Source: Croceicoccus marinus (lineage in GTDB: Bacteria; Pseudomonadota; Alphaproteobacteria; Sphingomonadales; Sphingomonadaceae). Taken from it: DNA of 64,000 nt. The DNA is taken from positions 2,071,501 through 2,135,500 of the forward strand of contig NZ_CP019602.1 of assembly GCF_001661675.2 (NCBI RefSeq), given 5' to 3'. The translations under genes were made by a program, and so were the position numbers. Of this stretch, positions 1 through 8,562 are shown one piece after another. The notes beneath the pieces were generated by a model. That model did not search any database and was not told the DNA's origin. It worked only from the letters and a program-made list of their open reading frames with translations. Numbering within the stretch: position 1 is the stretch's first letter; each line of letters starts with the position of its first letter.

Positions 1-26
1 AATTGCAATCACCAATTGCAATCAGG
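1..26. repeat. 13-bp tandem duplication at left edge
   Basis: Two near-identical 13-bp units stand head to tail, each containing the palindrome ATTGCAAT. The array may continue left of the window. It resembles the short tandem duplications seen in other spacers here. The rest of the spacer up to 227 shows no gene I can support. Confidence 0.7.
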
Positions 27-227
27 GGCAACGCCGCGCCATATCGGGATTGGGGCAGCGGATGGTCGCATAAGTGACTGTCATGACGCTTTGACGCCTT
101 GACTTACCTATACGTCACCTAGATGTATGTCGATGAAGCCGATTCGCCCCGCACCATGTCCTGCCGGGCGGTCAGGCCCTGATGCGACGCCGGACCCGAT
201 ACCGGCGCGCAAGTGGAGAGAAACTGC

Positions 228-650
228 ATGTCCATGATACTCGCCCTGCTGGCAGCAGGGACCGCCGCAGCCGCCGCATCCAGTCCGGGCCCGTCCGACG
301 TCGTCGGCCGCTGGAAGACCGAAAGCCGCGGCGGCATCGTCGAGATTACCGAATGCGGCCAGTCGATCTGCGGCCGGCTGGTCTCGTCCGAAGGGCTGAA
401 GGCCAATCCCGCGCTGAAGGATGCCAACAACAAGGACGAGAGCCTGCGCAGCCGCCCGCTGAAGAACATGCTGATGCTCAAGGGCTTTACCCGCAAGAAG
501 GACGAATGGTCCGGCGGCTCGATCTATAATGCCGAGGACGGCGGCACCTACAAGGCCACCATCACCATGCAGGATCCCAACCGGCTGAAGCTGAAGGGCT
601 GCATCGTCTGGCCGCTGTGCAAGACCCAGACCTGGACCCGCATCCGCTGA
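228..650 (+). CDS. DUF2147 family secreted protein
   Basis: A 140-residue protein with an N-terminal hydrophobic signal segment (MSMILALLAAGTAAAAA) and the DUF2147 pattern: GRWKTE near the start, a CGQSICGRLV strand, D-x-NP-x-L, GGSIYNAEDGGTY, and a C-terminal TQTWTR. The family consists of small periplasmic or outer-membrane-associated proteins of unknown function. I chose ATG 228 because GGAGAG lies about 7 bases upstream; the in-frame GTG at 213 lies within that ribosome-binding region. The fatty-acid genes downstream have their own Shine-Dalgarno signals. Confidence 0.85.
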   Translation: MSMILALLAAGTAAAAASSPGPSDVVGRWKTESRGGIVEITECGQSICGRLVSSEGLKANPALKDANNKDESLRSRPLKNMLMLKGFTRKKDEWSGGSIYNAEDGGTYKATITMQDPNRLKLKGCIVWPLCKTQTWTRIR

Positions 651-727
651 TCCGCGTTCGAACAGGCGGCGGCCCTTCCCCGATGCGCCCCGCCACCGCA
701 AAGAATTCATTCCAGGAGTATCCCCCA

Positions 728-2026
728 GTGCAAAAGCGCCTGAAACATTTGATTGCCGCCTCGACCGTTCTGGGCGGGCTTGCCGTGCCGCAGATCGCCA
801 GCGCCGGCGGTTTCTATCTGCAGGAACAGTCGGTCCGCGGCGCGGGACGCGCGTTCTCGGGCGAAGTGGCCGATACCGGCGCGGCGTCGCTGTGGTGGAA
901 CCCGGCGGCCATCGGCGGCATCGACCAGATCGAGGGGCACTTCGCGCTCAGCGTCATCCTTCCCAGCGCGGATATCGAGAACGACAACACGCTGATCGTG
1001 CGCCCGCAGCAGGGCCCCGCCCCCGTCGGCGGCGACCAGCTGTCGAAGGACCCGATCGAGACCGGCATTCTGCCCGCGGGCGCCATCGCGGTGCCGCTGG
1101 GCGAGAGGCTGTCGGTCGGCCTCGCGGTCTCCTCGCCCTACAGCTTCACCACCGATTACGACGAGACGAGCTGGGTGCGCTATACCGCGCTGAAGAGCGA
1201 GCTGCGCACCTATGACATCCAGCCCTCGGTCGCCTACATGGTCACCCCCGAACTCAGCGTCGGCGCGGCGCTGAACATCGAATATTCCGATGCCACGCTG
1301 ACCAATGCGCTGCCCAACCTGTCGGCGCAGCTGCCCGACGGAGAGCAGGCGCTGGAAGGCGACGGCTGGGACCTTGGCTGGTCGGCGGGCGTGCAATATC
1401 GCACCGGCCCGCTGACGCTGGGCGCGTCCTACAAGTCGAGCGTGAAGCACAACCTCGACGGCGAGCTGACGCAGTCGGGCCTGCTTGGCCCGCTGGCCGG
1501 ACAGAACCGCGTGGTCGAGACCGGCGCGACCTTCCGCACCCCGTGGCACGCGATGATCGGCGCGCGCTATGCGATGACGCCGCAGTTGACGCTGAACACG
1601 CAGGTCAACCGCATCGGCTGGGGCGAATTCGACGCGATCCGCCTGGGAGATCCGATCAATTCCGCGATCCGCGAAAACTATCGCAACACCTGGAGCTATG
1701 CGGCCGGCATCGATTACGCCGTGTCGCCGCAGTGGACCGTGCGCGGCGGCATCCAGTACGACGAGACCCCGACGCAAAACGGCGACCGCGATGCGCGCGT
1801 GCCCGACGGCGACCGCTGGAACTTCGCGCTGGGCACCAGCTATGACGTCAGCCCCGGCTTCACGGTCGATGCGGCGTTCAACTATCTGGCCATCGAAACC
1901 GCCAGCATCGACCGCACGACGGCCGCCTATGCCGGATCGCCGGTGCAGACGCCGATACTGGTGGACGGCACCGCGCGCGACGCCAATGCGCTGATCTTCT
2001 CGGTGGGCGGCCGTATCGCGTTCTGA
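728..2026 (+). CDS. fadL: FadL/OmpP1/TodX-type outer membrane transporter
   Basis: A 432-residue outer membrane beta-barrel with a signal peptide ending near the sequence ASA/GGFYLQEQS. The N-terminal FadL signature is visible: an 'RGAGRAFSGE' stretch followed by 'SLWWNPAA'. FadL proteins pass long-chain fatty acids or hydrophobic aromatics across the outer membrane. The GTG start at 728 is supported by AGGAG at 714-718. fadD begins 14 bases after the stop, so uptake and acyl-CoA activation are probably co-transcribed. The substrate cannot be told from sequence. Confidence 0.9.
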   Translation: MQKRLKHLIAASTVLGGLAVPQIASAGGFYLQEQSVRGAGRAFSGEVADTGAASLWWNPAAIGGIDQIEGHFALSVILPSADIENDNTLIVRPQQGPAPVGGDQLSKDPIETGILPAGAIAVPLGERLSVGLAVSSPYSFTTDYDETSWVRYTALKSELRTYDIQPSVAYMVTPELSVGAALNIEYSDATLTNALPNLSAQLPDGEQALEGDGWDLGWSAGVQYRTGPLTLGASYKSSVKHNLDGELTQSGLLGPLAGQNRVVETGATFRTPWHAMIGARYAMTPQLTLNTQVNRIGWGEFDAIRLGDPINSAIRENYRNTWSYAAGIDYAVSPQWTVRGGIQYDETPTQNGDRDARVPDGDRWNFALGTSYDVSPGFTVDAAFNYLAIETASIDRTTAAYAGSPVQTPILVDGTARDANALIFSVGGRIAF

Positions 2027-2040
2027 TCGACGGAAGGGGA

Positions 2041-3747
2041 ATGGAAATGGCGGCAGCGGCTGACATGAAGACGACGGGCGCGGATCAGGCGGCTTCCGGG
2101 GACGATGCGGTCCACGGCGGCCGGCTGGTCACCGACCTGCTCGACCGCACGGTGGAGCGCTATCCCGAACGGACGGCGATCGACTTCATGGGCCGCTGCT
2201 GGACTTATGGCGAGATCGGCGACCTGGTCGGCCGCGCCGCCCGGGGCCTGCAGGACGCGGGTCTGAAGCCGGGCGACCGGTTCGGGCTGTGCCTGCCGAA
2301 TTGCCCTTATTTCGTGGTGCTGTATTTCGCGGCGCTGCGCGCGGGTGCGATCGTCGTCAATTTCAACCCGCTCTATACCGAGAGCGAGCTGACCCACCAG
2401 ATCGAGGATTCGGGCACGCGCTTCATCGCCGTCCCCGACCTTGCCATGATCCACGACAAGGTGGAGAACGTGGCGAAGCGCGCCGGCATCGACCGCATCG
2501 TGCTGTGCCCGATGAGCGCGATGCTGCCCTGGCTGCAGGGTGTCGGCTTCAACCTGTTCAAGCGCAAGGACCACGCCAGGATCCGCGACGAGAAGCTGCA
2601 CCTGCGGCTGGACGCGCTGCTGGCCAGTGACGCCCCGCCGCACCCGGTCGCGGTAAAGCCCGACGACGTGGCGGTGCTGCAATATACCGGCGGCACCACC
2701 GGCGTGCCCAAGGGCGCGATGCTGACCCACGGCAATCTGACCGCGAACAGCGGCCAGATGGTCGAGCATGTCCACGCCGCCTGGCCCGACCAGGGGCGCG
2801 GCGATGCGCCGCAGGAACGCACGCTTGGCGTGCTGCCGATGTTCCATGTCTTCGCGCTGACCACCGTGCTCAACTATTCGGTCGAGACCGGGACCGAGAT
2901 GGTGCTGCTGCCCCGGTTCGAGATGGACCAGGTGCTGGGCACCATCCGCCGCAAGCCGCCCACCCAGTTCTTCGGGGTGCCGACCATCTATGTCGCGATG
3001 AACGCGCTTGAGGAAAGCCGCATCCCCGATCTGAGCCAGGTCAGATGCTGCATCTCGGGCGGAGCGCCGCTGCCGCTGGAAGTGCGCGAGGCGTTCGAGA
3101 AGCGCACCGGCGCGCGCGTGGTCGAGGGTTACGGCCTGTCGGAAACCGCGCCGATCATCACCTGCAACCCGCTGCAGGGCCTGATCAAGCCGAACAGCTG
3201 CGGTCCCGCCTTTCCCGGCACCATTATCGAGATCCGCGACCCGGAAAACCCCGAAAAGCTGATGCCGCAGGGCGAGCGCGGCGAGATCTGCGCGCGCGGG
3301 CCGCAGGTGATGAAGGGCTATTGGAACCGCCCCGACGCGACCGAGGAAGTGTTCACCGACGGCGCGCTGCGCACCGGCGACATCGGCTATGTGGACGAGG
3401 ACGGCTATGTCTTCATCGTCGACCGCATCAAGGACGTGATCTTCTGCGGCGGCTATAACGTCTATCCCCGCGTGATCGAGGATGCCGCCTATCACCACCC
3501 CGCCATCCTGGAAGCGGTCGCCATCGGCATTCCCGACGATTATCGCGGCCAGTCGCCCAAGCTGTTCGTCGCGCTGCGCGAGGGCGAGAGCCTGGGCGAG
3601 GACGAGCTGCGCGCCTTCCTGGCCGAGCGGCTGAGCAAGATCGAACTGCCGCGCGAGTTCGAGTTCCGCAAGGAGCTGCCCAAGACCATGATCGGCAAGC
3701 TGTCCAAGAAGGAGCTGGTCGAGGAAGAGCGGAAAAAGCTCGCCTGA
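2041..3747 (+). CDS. fadD: Long-chain fatty acid--CoA ligase
   Basis: A 568-residue ANL-superfamily adenylate-forming enzyme. The ATP-binding P-loop YTGGTTGVPKG begins at residue 215, GYGLSETAP (motif A5) is present, and RTGDIGYVDEDGYVFIVDRIKD and the C-terminal lysine region GKLSKKELV complete the AMP-binding and AMP-binding_C domains. It activates free fatty acids to acyl-CoA at the inner membrane. GGAAGGGGA sits just upstream of the ATG. It follows fadL closely and precedes a disrupted MerR regulator that is a plausible local regulator. Confidence 0.92.
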   Translation: MEMAAAADMKTTGADQAASGDDAVHGGRLVTDLLDRTVERYPERTAIDFMGRCWTYGEIGDLVGRAARGLQDAGLKPGDRFGLCLPNCPYFVVLYFAALRAGAIVVNFNPLYTESELTHQIEDSGTRFIAVPDLAMIHDKVENVAKRAGIDRIVLCPMSAMLPWLQGVGFNLFKRKDHARIRDEKLHLRLDALLASDAPPHPVAVKPDDVAVLQYTGGTTGVPKGAMLTHGNLTANSGQMVEHVHAAWPDQGRGDAPQERTLGVLPMFHVFALTTVLNYSVETGTEMVLLPRFEMDQVLGTIRRKPPTQFFGVPTIYVAMNALEESRIPDLSQVRCCISGGAPLPLEVREAFEKRTGARVVEGYGLSETAPIITCNPLQGLIKPNSCGPAFPGTIIEIRDPENPEKLMPQGERGEICARGPQVMKGYWNRPDATEEVFTDGALRTGDIGYVDEDGYVFIVDRIKDVIFCGGYNVYPRVIEDAAYHHPAILEAVAIGIPDDYRGQSPKLFVALREGESLGEDELRAFLAERLSKIELPREFEFRKELPKTMIGKLSKKELVEEERKKLA

Positions 3748-4043
3748 TGGGCAGCCTGCTGGCAGTCTGCGCCGGTTTGGGCCAAACGCCGTGACGGGAT
3801 CGCGCGGCGAACAGCAGGGGGCTGGGGGGAAGATGAACTTGCAGGATCTGCGGGCCGATATCGCATCGCCCGGATCGACCGATACGCAGGCCGGCACGGA
3901 TGCGGCGGGCGACAACGCCCTGCTGGGCATTCAGGATGTCGCGCGTAAGCTGGGCGTGACGCTGCGGGCCTTGCGCTTCTATGAAAAGGAAGGGCTGATC
4001 AAGCCCGAGCGCGTGGGCACCACTCGCGTCTATACCAGGCGCG

Positions 4044-4051
4044 AGATCGCG
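4044..4051. repeat. Target-site duplication, left copy
   Basis: AGATCGCG, repeated exactly at 5490-5497 on the other side of the IS. Eight bases fits IS256-family duplications. Confidence 0.92.
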
Positions 4052-5489
4052 GGGAATGTCCCGCTTTCTGTTGAAACTCGCCTGAGCGGCGGTGCTTTCT
4101 GCGAGGTTATGCGGCGTTCTTGACTTGGTCAATCTGGTCCTTTTGGCGGTGGTCGATAAGGGCCTGCTTGAGAATTGGCAGCTGCTTGTATGCCTTGAGA
4201 CGCCGGAAACCCTTCTTGGCTTCGAACATGCCCGCGGCTGTCCAGCGCAAGGCCATCCTGGCATCCCGCCAGCGTTTCACGTTCCGGCAGACCTGTCGGA
4301 TGACGCTGTTCATGGACTCGATGATATTGGTGCTGGCCAGTGAACGCCTGAGTTCAAGCGGCAGCCCCAGCCTGACCACGGTGAGGATTTCGTCGAGCCC
4401 CTCCAGGATCGAGCGCGAGACATCGGGGGCCTCCTGTTCGAAGCGCCGTGCGAGATTGCGGATCAGGCGTTCGGCCTTTTCAGCATCGTCCATCTCCCAG
4501 GCCTGCTTCAAGGCGCGGCGTACAGCGGCATGATGCTTGGGCGCAAGGCGGTCGGTGATGTTGCGCGCCTTGTGGACCTGACAGCGCTGGATGGGAATGT
4601 CCGCCCCGAAGGTCCGACGCAACGCCTTGCTCAGCGCCTTGGCCCCGTCCACGATGAACAGGTAGCAGCCCTCGGGGTTCACTCCACGCTCGATCAGATT
4701 ATCGAGCAGGGCTTGCACCGTTGCTGCGTTCTCTGTCGCCCCCTCGACGACACCCAGAGGGTGCTTTTGCCCGGAAGCCTCAATCCCGACAGCGCCGATC
4801 ATCAGCAGATGATCGTCCAGATGCAGCCCGTCGATCTGGATGGCGACCAGATCCAGCTCCGACAGATCGGAGGCCATCCATTCATCGAGCTTGGCCTGTG
4901 TCAGCGCCTTGAACCGCCGGGAGACCGCAGAACTGGATAGGCCGCTGCCCGCGTCCGCAGGTACACCGGCCTCGGGCAGCCGAACGGCACGGCCGAATTT
5001 GCGCGTGGCCATGTTCATCACCATCAGGTTCATGGCCCATTGGTCGAGATACCCACCCGCAGCGATCTCCTCCCAACTCGGCAGCGCCATTTCCTTGCCC
5101 GTCGCCTTGCTGCGAACGCGCGGGCGATCGACCTCGATCTTGCCGCCATGAAAGCCCACTTGGGATTTCGTGCGACCCCAACGGTAGCCGGGCTTACCAG
5201 GGCAATGTTCATAGCGATCCCCCGCCAACCGGGCCACGTCTTCGTTCATCATCTGCGTCAGGCTTTCGATGCCCGCCATCAGGCAGAACTGCTCGAAACT
5301 CTTCGTCAGCGCGCCATAGGCGTCCTCGACAAGCGAAGACCCGACAGGCGCGGTGGCCAGGGCACTGGCAGATGTGGTAGTCGTCTTCATGGTGTTGCTT
5401 CCTTTCTTGGTTTGATCACCCCGAGCCTACGGCTCAGGGGAAGCAACGCCACCCTCTTTCAAAGTTTCAACACTCGCCGGGACATCCCC
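4052..5489. mobile_element. Complete IS256-family insertion sequence (1438 bp)
   Basis: Bounded by imperfect 27-bp terminal inverted repeats at 4052-4078 and 5463-5489. Both share GGG(A/G)ATGTCCCG, then five mismatched bases, then TGTTGAAACT. An 8-bp direct repeat AGATCGCG flanks it at 4044-4051 and 5490-5497. It carries one intact transposase on the minus strand. Intact ends, intact transposase and a perfect target duplication point to a recent insertion, here into the MerR gene. Confidence 0.95.
4107..5390 (-). CDS. IS256-family (Mutator-type) transposase
   Basis: A full-length 427-residue DDE transposase. The acidic residues lie in IQIDGLHLDDH (first D), FIVDGAKAL (second D) and STNIIESMNS (E). 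The conserved block RCQVHKARNITDRL, typical of the family, lies between the second D and the E. The C-terminal KGFRR segment is also family-like. The start has AAGGAAG upstream. It cuts and joins the terminal repeats of its own element. No frameshift or truncation is visible, so it should be active. Confidence 0.95.
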   Translation of the reverse strand: MKTTTTSASALATAPVGSSLVEDAYGALTKSFEQFCLMAGIESLTQMMNEDVARLAGDRYEHCPGKPGYRWGRTKSQVGFHGGKIEVDRPRVRSKATGKEMALPSWEEIAAGGYLDQWAMNLMVMNMATRKFGRAVRLPEAGVPADAGSGLSSSAVSRRFKALTQAKLDEWMASDLSELDLVAIQIDGLHLDDHLLMIGAVGIEASGQKHPLGVVEGATENAATVQALLDNLIERGVNPEGCYLFIVDGAKALSKALRRTFGADIPIQRCQVHKARNITDRLAPKHHAAVRRALKQAWEMDDAEKAERLIRNLARRFEQEAPDVSRSILEGLDEILTVVRLGLPLELRRSLASTNIIESMNSVIRQVCRNVKRWRDARMALRWTAAGMFEAKKGFRRLKAYKQLPILKQALIDHRQKDQIDQVKNAA

Positions 5490-5497
5490 AGATCGCG
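5490..5497. repeat. Target-site duplication, right copy
   Basis: AGATCGCG, identical to 4044-4051. The MerR reading frame resumes directly after it with CGC ATG CAG. Confidence 0.92.
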
Positions 5498-5917
5498 CGC
5501 ATGCAGCTGATCCTGCGCGGCAAGCGGCTGGGCTTTTCCATCCGCGAGATCGCCGAATTCCTCGACCTCTACGACGCCGATCCCGAGCACAAGGAACAGA
5601 TGCAGCGGCTGATCGACAAGGTGCGCGAACGCCTGTCCGAGCTGGAGGAGCAGCGCGTCGCGCTCGAGCTGACGATCGAGGAGCTGACCACCATCGAGCA
5701 GGAAGCCAGCGCCCGGCTGAAGCGCTAGGCGCTGGCGAGGCCGCGCCCGAACCCGCCGTCCTTAACCCGCCGCCCTTGACCCGCCGACCGGACTCCGCCG
5801 CCGCGCAGGCTCGTCCCGTCCCCCATGCCCCTTGTGATGCGCCGCGCGCACGCCTATCGCAGCGCACGGCGGCGGATGAGGGGGACATCGACTGCTTGAC
5901 GAGATGATCGAGGGTCC

Positions 5918-6760
5918 ATGTCTTCGCGCGATGTTACGCCTTTCCGGCGCCCCTGGTACAAGCGCCTGATCGACAGGTTCGGCCCGCGCGGGCTGAGCAT
6001 CGCGCTCGCCATCGCGCTGGAAGTGCTGCTGATCCTGATGCTGCTGACGCTGGGCGGTTCGATCGTCGGCACCCCCGAGCCGGACGAGAACCTGACCAGC
6101 ATCGAACTGACCGCCACGCCCCCGCCCAGCGAACCCGCGCCCGAACCGGAGCCCGAGCCCGAGCCGGAACCGCCCGCGGCGGAGACCCCGCCCGAACCCG
6201 AAACGCCGCCCGAAACCCCGCCGGAACCCGAACCCGCGCCCGAGATACCCGAACCGCCGCGGCCCGAACCCGTGCTGCCGCCGCCGGTGGTGAAGACGCC
6301 CAATCCCGTGCCGCGGCCCACGGCGCCGCCCGCCGCGCCCGCGCCGCCCGCCCCGCCGCGCCCGGCACCGCTCGCCCCCTCGCAAGAGGTGTATGGCCCG
6401 GTTGTGGCCCCGCGTGCGCCCGCCGTTCCCGACAGCCAGCGCGTCGGCACCGCCCCCAATGGCGAGCCGCTCTATGCCGCGCAATGGCACCGCCGCCCGC
6501 GCGACGGCGAGCTGGAGGGCTATCTGTCGACCGCCGACGGGCCGGGATGGGGCATGATCGCCTGCAAGACCGCGCCCGACTACCGCGTCGAGGACTGCGT
6601 CGCGGTGGACGAATGGCCGCGCGGTTCGAACATCAATCGCGCGCTGCTGGCCGCCGCATGGCAGTTCCAGGTGCGCCCGCCCCGGCTGGGGGGCAAATAT
6701 CTGATCGGCGGATGGGTGCGGATCCGCATCGACCTCAACATCGGGCAGCGCTCGTTCTGA
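5918..6760 (+). CDS. TonB-like energy-transducer protein
   Basis: A 280-residue protein with a short cytoplasmic N-terminus, one transmembrane helix (about residues 27-47), then a long Pro/Glu-rich linker of PEP repeats and a second Pro/Ala-rich segment (about 70-165). The C-terminal periplasmic domain of about 100 residues contains GEPLYAAQWHRRP and a 'WQFQVRPPR..GGKYLIGGWVRIRI' stretch. The architecture is that of TonB, but the C-terminal domain diverges from classic TonB, so the partner could be a non-standard receptor or scaffold. GAGGG lies upstream of the ATG. No ExbB/ExbD genes are nearby. Confidence 0.7.
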   Translation: MSSRDVTPFRRPWYKRLIDRFGPRGLSIALAIALEVLLILMLLTLGGSIVGTPEPDENLTSIELTATPPPSEPAPEPEPEPEPEPPAAETPPEPETPPETPPEPEPAPEIPEPPRPEPVLPPPVVKTPNPVPRPTAPPAAPAPPAPPRPAPLAPSQEVYGPVVAPRAPAVPDSQRVGTAPNGEPLYAAQWHRRPRDGELEGYLSTADGPGWGMIACKTAPDYRVEDCVAVDEWPRGSNINRALLAAAWQFQVRPPRLGGKYLIGGWVRIRIDLNIGQRSF

Positions 6761-6775
6761 TCCCGTATCGGCCGA

Positions 6776-7960
6776 TCAGAAATACGGATCGCCGCCCTGG
6801 TCCATCCGCACCGAGGTATAGGGCACCTGGAAATAGTCGAGCGCCGACCACCCCGCCCTGGCCACCCCGGACCGCGACCCGCCGAACAGCAGTTCCCCGA
6901 CATTCAGGCCGACGCCCACGAAGACATGCCGCTTCGGCTCGATCCCCGCTGCGCGGTCCTCCGGCTCGAAATCATCCGCACCATAGCCCAGCTGCAGGTC
7001 GAGGAAGCGCAGCGGCGTGTCGCGCAATTCCTCGAATCCGGCGCCTTTCAGCGAGAACATGAAGCGCTGCTGCTCGAACCGGCGGGGGCCGCTATAGGTC
7101 CAGAAATCCTCGTTCGGCACGATCTCGATCTTGAAGGCGACTTTTTCCTTCACGCCCGGCACCGTGTTGCGCAGCACCGAAAAGCCCGCGCCCAGCCCGT
7201 TCATCACGATGTCGTTCCACGACCAGCCGCTGTCCGGCTCGATCGCGTCGGAAAGCTCGTTATAGGCGACGAAACCGAAGGCCAGCGCCCCTGCGGTCAA
7301 CGCGTCGCCTTCGGACGCATTGGCATTGCGGTGCAGGCGGTTGTGCAGGATTTCGGCGGCGAGATAGGTGTTCCACGCATGGGCGAACTTGTCGACGCCG
7401 ACATATTCGGTGTCCTTGCCGAACCAGCCCTCGTCCTTGAACTTGAAGCCGTCGGTTTCGCCAAACAGCTTGGACCCGGCGCGGATGGTGAAATAGCCGA
7501 ACATCGCCAGCGCCTCGGTCCTGATCGCGCCGACCTGCGATCCGAACGTCGGACGACTCGCATATTCGCGCGGCACGTGATCGGCCCAGCCGGGCGGCAC
7601 CACGCCCGCGGCATGGCGGACCGGGGCTTCGGGACCAGCAGGTCCGGCGTAGGGCACCGCCGGCTCCACCGGCTGCGGCGCATCGTCCCCGCTGTCCTGC
7701 GGGCCGTCCTGCCAGGAATCCCGCATCGCGCGCTGGGCGTCGCCGCGCTCCGCCATGCCCGCAAGATCCCAGTCCTCGGCATCCGAAGCGTCGATCCAGC
7801 GCGCGGCGTTCTCCAGGCCGCCGACGAAATCCGCCTCTGCCCCGGATGCGGCAATGGGCGCGGCCGCAAGCCACGCGCCGCAGGCCGCGCCCAGCATCCA
7901 GCGCCCCGGGCGGCGCGGCCTTTCGCCCCGGGCCGGGCGCGGATTGGTCGAATCGATCAT
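6776..7960 (-). CDS. DUF2279 (YfiM-like) envelope protein
   Basis: A 394-residue predicted exported protein with a basic N-terminus and a hydrophobic signal segment (about residues 22-40). The core has the DUF2279 signature VDKFAHAWNTYLAAEIL, then a hydrophobic stretch (LTAGALAFGFVAYNELSDAIEPD) and WSWNDIVMNGLGAGFSVL. The C-terminal third looks rich in beta strands. Function is unknown. It is convergent with the TonB-like gene. Confidence 0.7.
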   Translation of the reverse strand: MIDSTNPRPARGERPRRPGRWMLGAACGAWLAAAPIAASGAEADFVGGLENAARWIDASDAEDWDLAGMAERGDAQRAMRDSWQDGPQDSGDDAPQPVEPAVPYAGPAGPEAPVRHAAGVVPPGWADHVPREYASRPTFGSQVGAIRTEALAMFGYFTIRAGSKLFGETDGFKFKDEGWFGKDTEYVGVDKFAHAWNTYLAAEILHNRLHRNANASEGDALTAGALAFGFVAYNELSDAIEPDSGWSWNDIVMNGLGAGFSVLRNTVPGVKEKVAFKIEIVPNEDFWTYSGPRRFEQQRFMFSLKGAGFEELRDTPLRFLDLQLGYGADDFEPEDRAAGIEPKRHVFVGVGLNVGELLFGGSRSGVARAGWSALDYFQVPYTSVRMDQGGDPYF

Positions 7961-8036
7961 GACAGTGCGGTTACTTAGTTACAGATCGGTGAATTGCCAT
8001 CGCCGGGGCGGGAACATCCACCGAAGGGAGGAATTA

Positions 8037-8056
8037 CAGGGATGAACGCATCCCTG
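8037..8056. other. Perfect hairpin in leader of the DUF2231 gene
   Basis: CAGGGATG and CATCCCTG form an 8-bp stem with a 4-base loop, 27 bases before the start codon at 8083 and ahead of its GGAGG ribosome site. It could be a leader structure or chance. Confidence 0.4.
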
Positions 8057-8082
8057 CCGCGTTCCGTCCCCCGGAGGTACGA

Positions 8083-8562
8083 ATGATCCCCGACCGCCGC
8101 CCCCATCGTCCGATGATCGGGTCGTTCCAGGCCTTGCTGCTGGCATTCCCGGTGGCCCTGTTTCCCGCAGCGCTGGTGACCGACATCACCTATCTCAACA
8201 CTGCCGAGATCCAGTGGACCAATTTCTCCGCCTGGCTGCTGGCCGCGGGCGAGCTGTTCGCGGGGCTGCTGCTGATCGGCGCGCTGGTGTCGCTGGTGCG
8301 CTCGCGCAGCGGACGGGCGACGCTGTATTTCCTGCTGGTGCTGGCGCTGTTCGTCGTCGGGCTGATCAATTCCTTCCACCATAGCGGCGACGGCTGGGCA
8401 TCGGTGGGCACGTTCGGGCTGATCCTGTCGATCCTGGGTGCGCTGCTGGCGCTCGCTGCCGGGGCGATCGGCTATTCCTCGCTGGGCGCGGCAACCCGCC
8501 TGCGCGATGCCGATCTGCACGACCGAACCGACAGGCCCCGCCCCGTGGAGATTGCCCGATGA
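8083..8562 (+). CDS. DUF2231-type four-helix membrane protein
   Basis: A 159-residue protein with four predicted transmembrane helices and a polar C-terminus. The N-terminal 'HRPMIGSFQALLLAFPVALFPAALVTD' stretch matches DUF2231 proteins, which start with a histidine-proline-loaded loop before helix 1. Their function is unknown; they often accompany c-type or PQQ-type redox genes. GGAGG precedes the ATG. The stop overlaps the next start by 4 bases (ATGA), so translation is probably coupled with the sorbosone-dehydrogenase-like gene. Confidence 0.8.
   Translation: MIPDRRPHRPMIGSFQALLLAFPVALFPAALVTDITYLNTAEIQWTNFSAWLLAAGELFAGLLLIGALVSLVRSRSGRATLYFLLVLALFVVGLINSFHHSGDGWASVGTFGLILSILGALLALAAGAIGYSSLGAATRLRDADLHDRTDRPRPVEIAR

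Larger units (their letters stand above)
3833..5728 (+). pseudogene. MerR-family regulator, split by an IS256-type element
   Basis: The 5' part (3833-4051) encodes 73 residues with a MerR helix-turn-helix (IQDVARKLGVTLRALRFYEKEG, then R-V-G-x-TRVYTRREIA). The 3' part (5498-5728) encodes 76 residues with a MerR-type coiled-coil dimerisation helix (LEEQRVALELTIEELTTIEQ). Removing the element plus one 8-bp duplication joins the halves in frame (RREIA-RMQLIL) into a 149-residue protein. As it stands, translation runs into the element and stops at 4123, giving a 96-residue product that keeps the HTH but loses the dimerisation helix. It lies directly after fadD, so it may once have controlled fatty-acid genes; that is inference. 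Confidence 0.93.

Noticed and set aside
1927..3930. A 667-codon open frame on the minus strand opposite fadD
   Set aside because: It mirrors fadD, has no domain signatures, and high-GC genes create such long antisense frames. The same applies to long frames opposite katE, nrdA, lepA, dnaN and the M28 gene.
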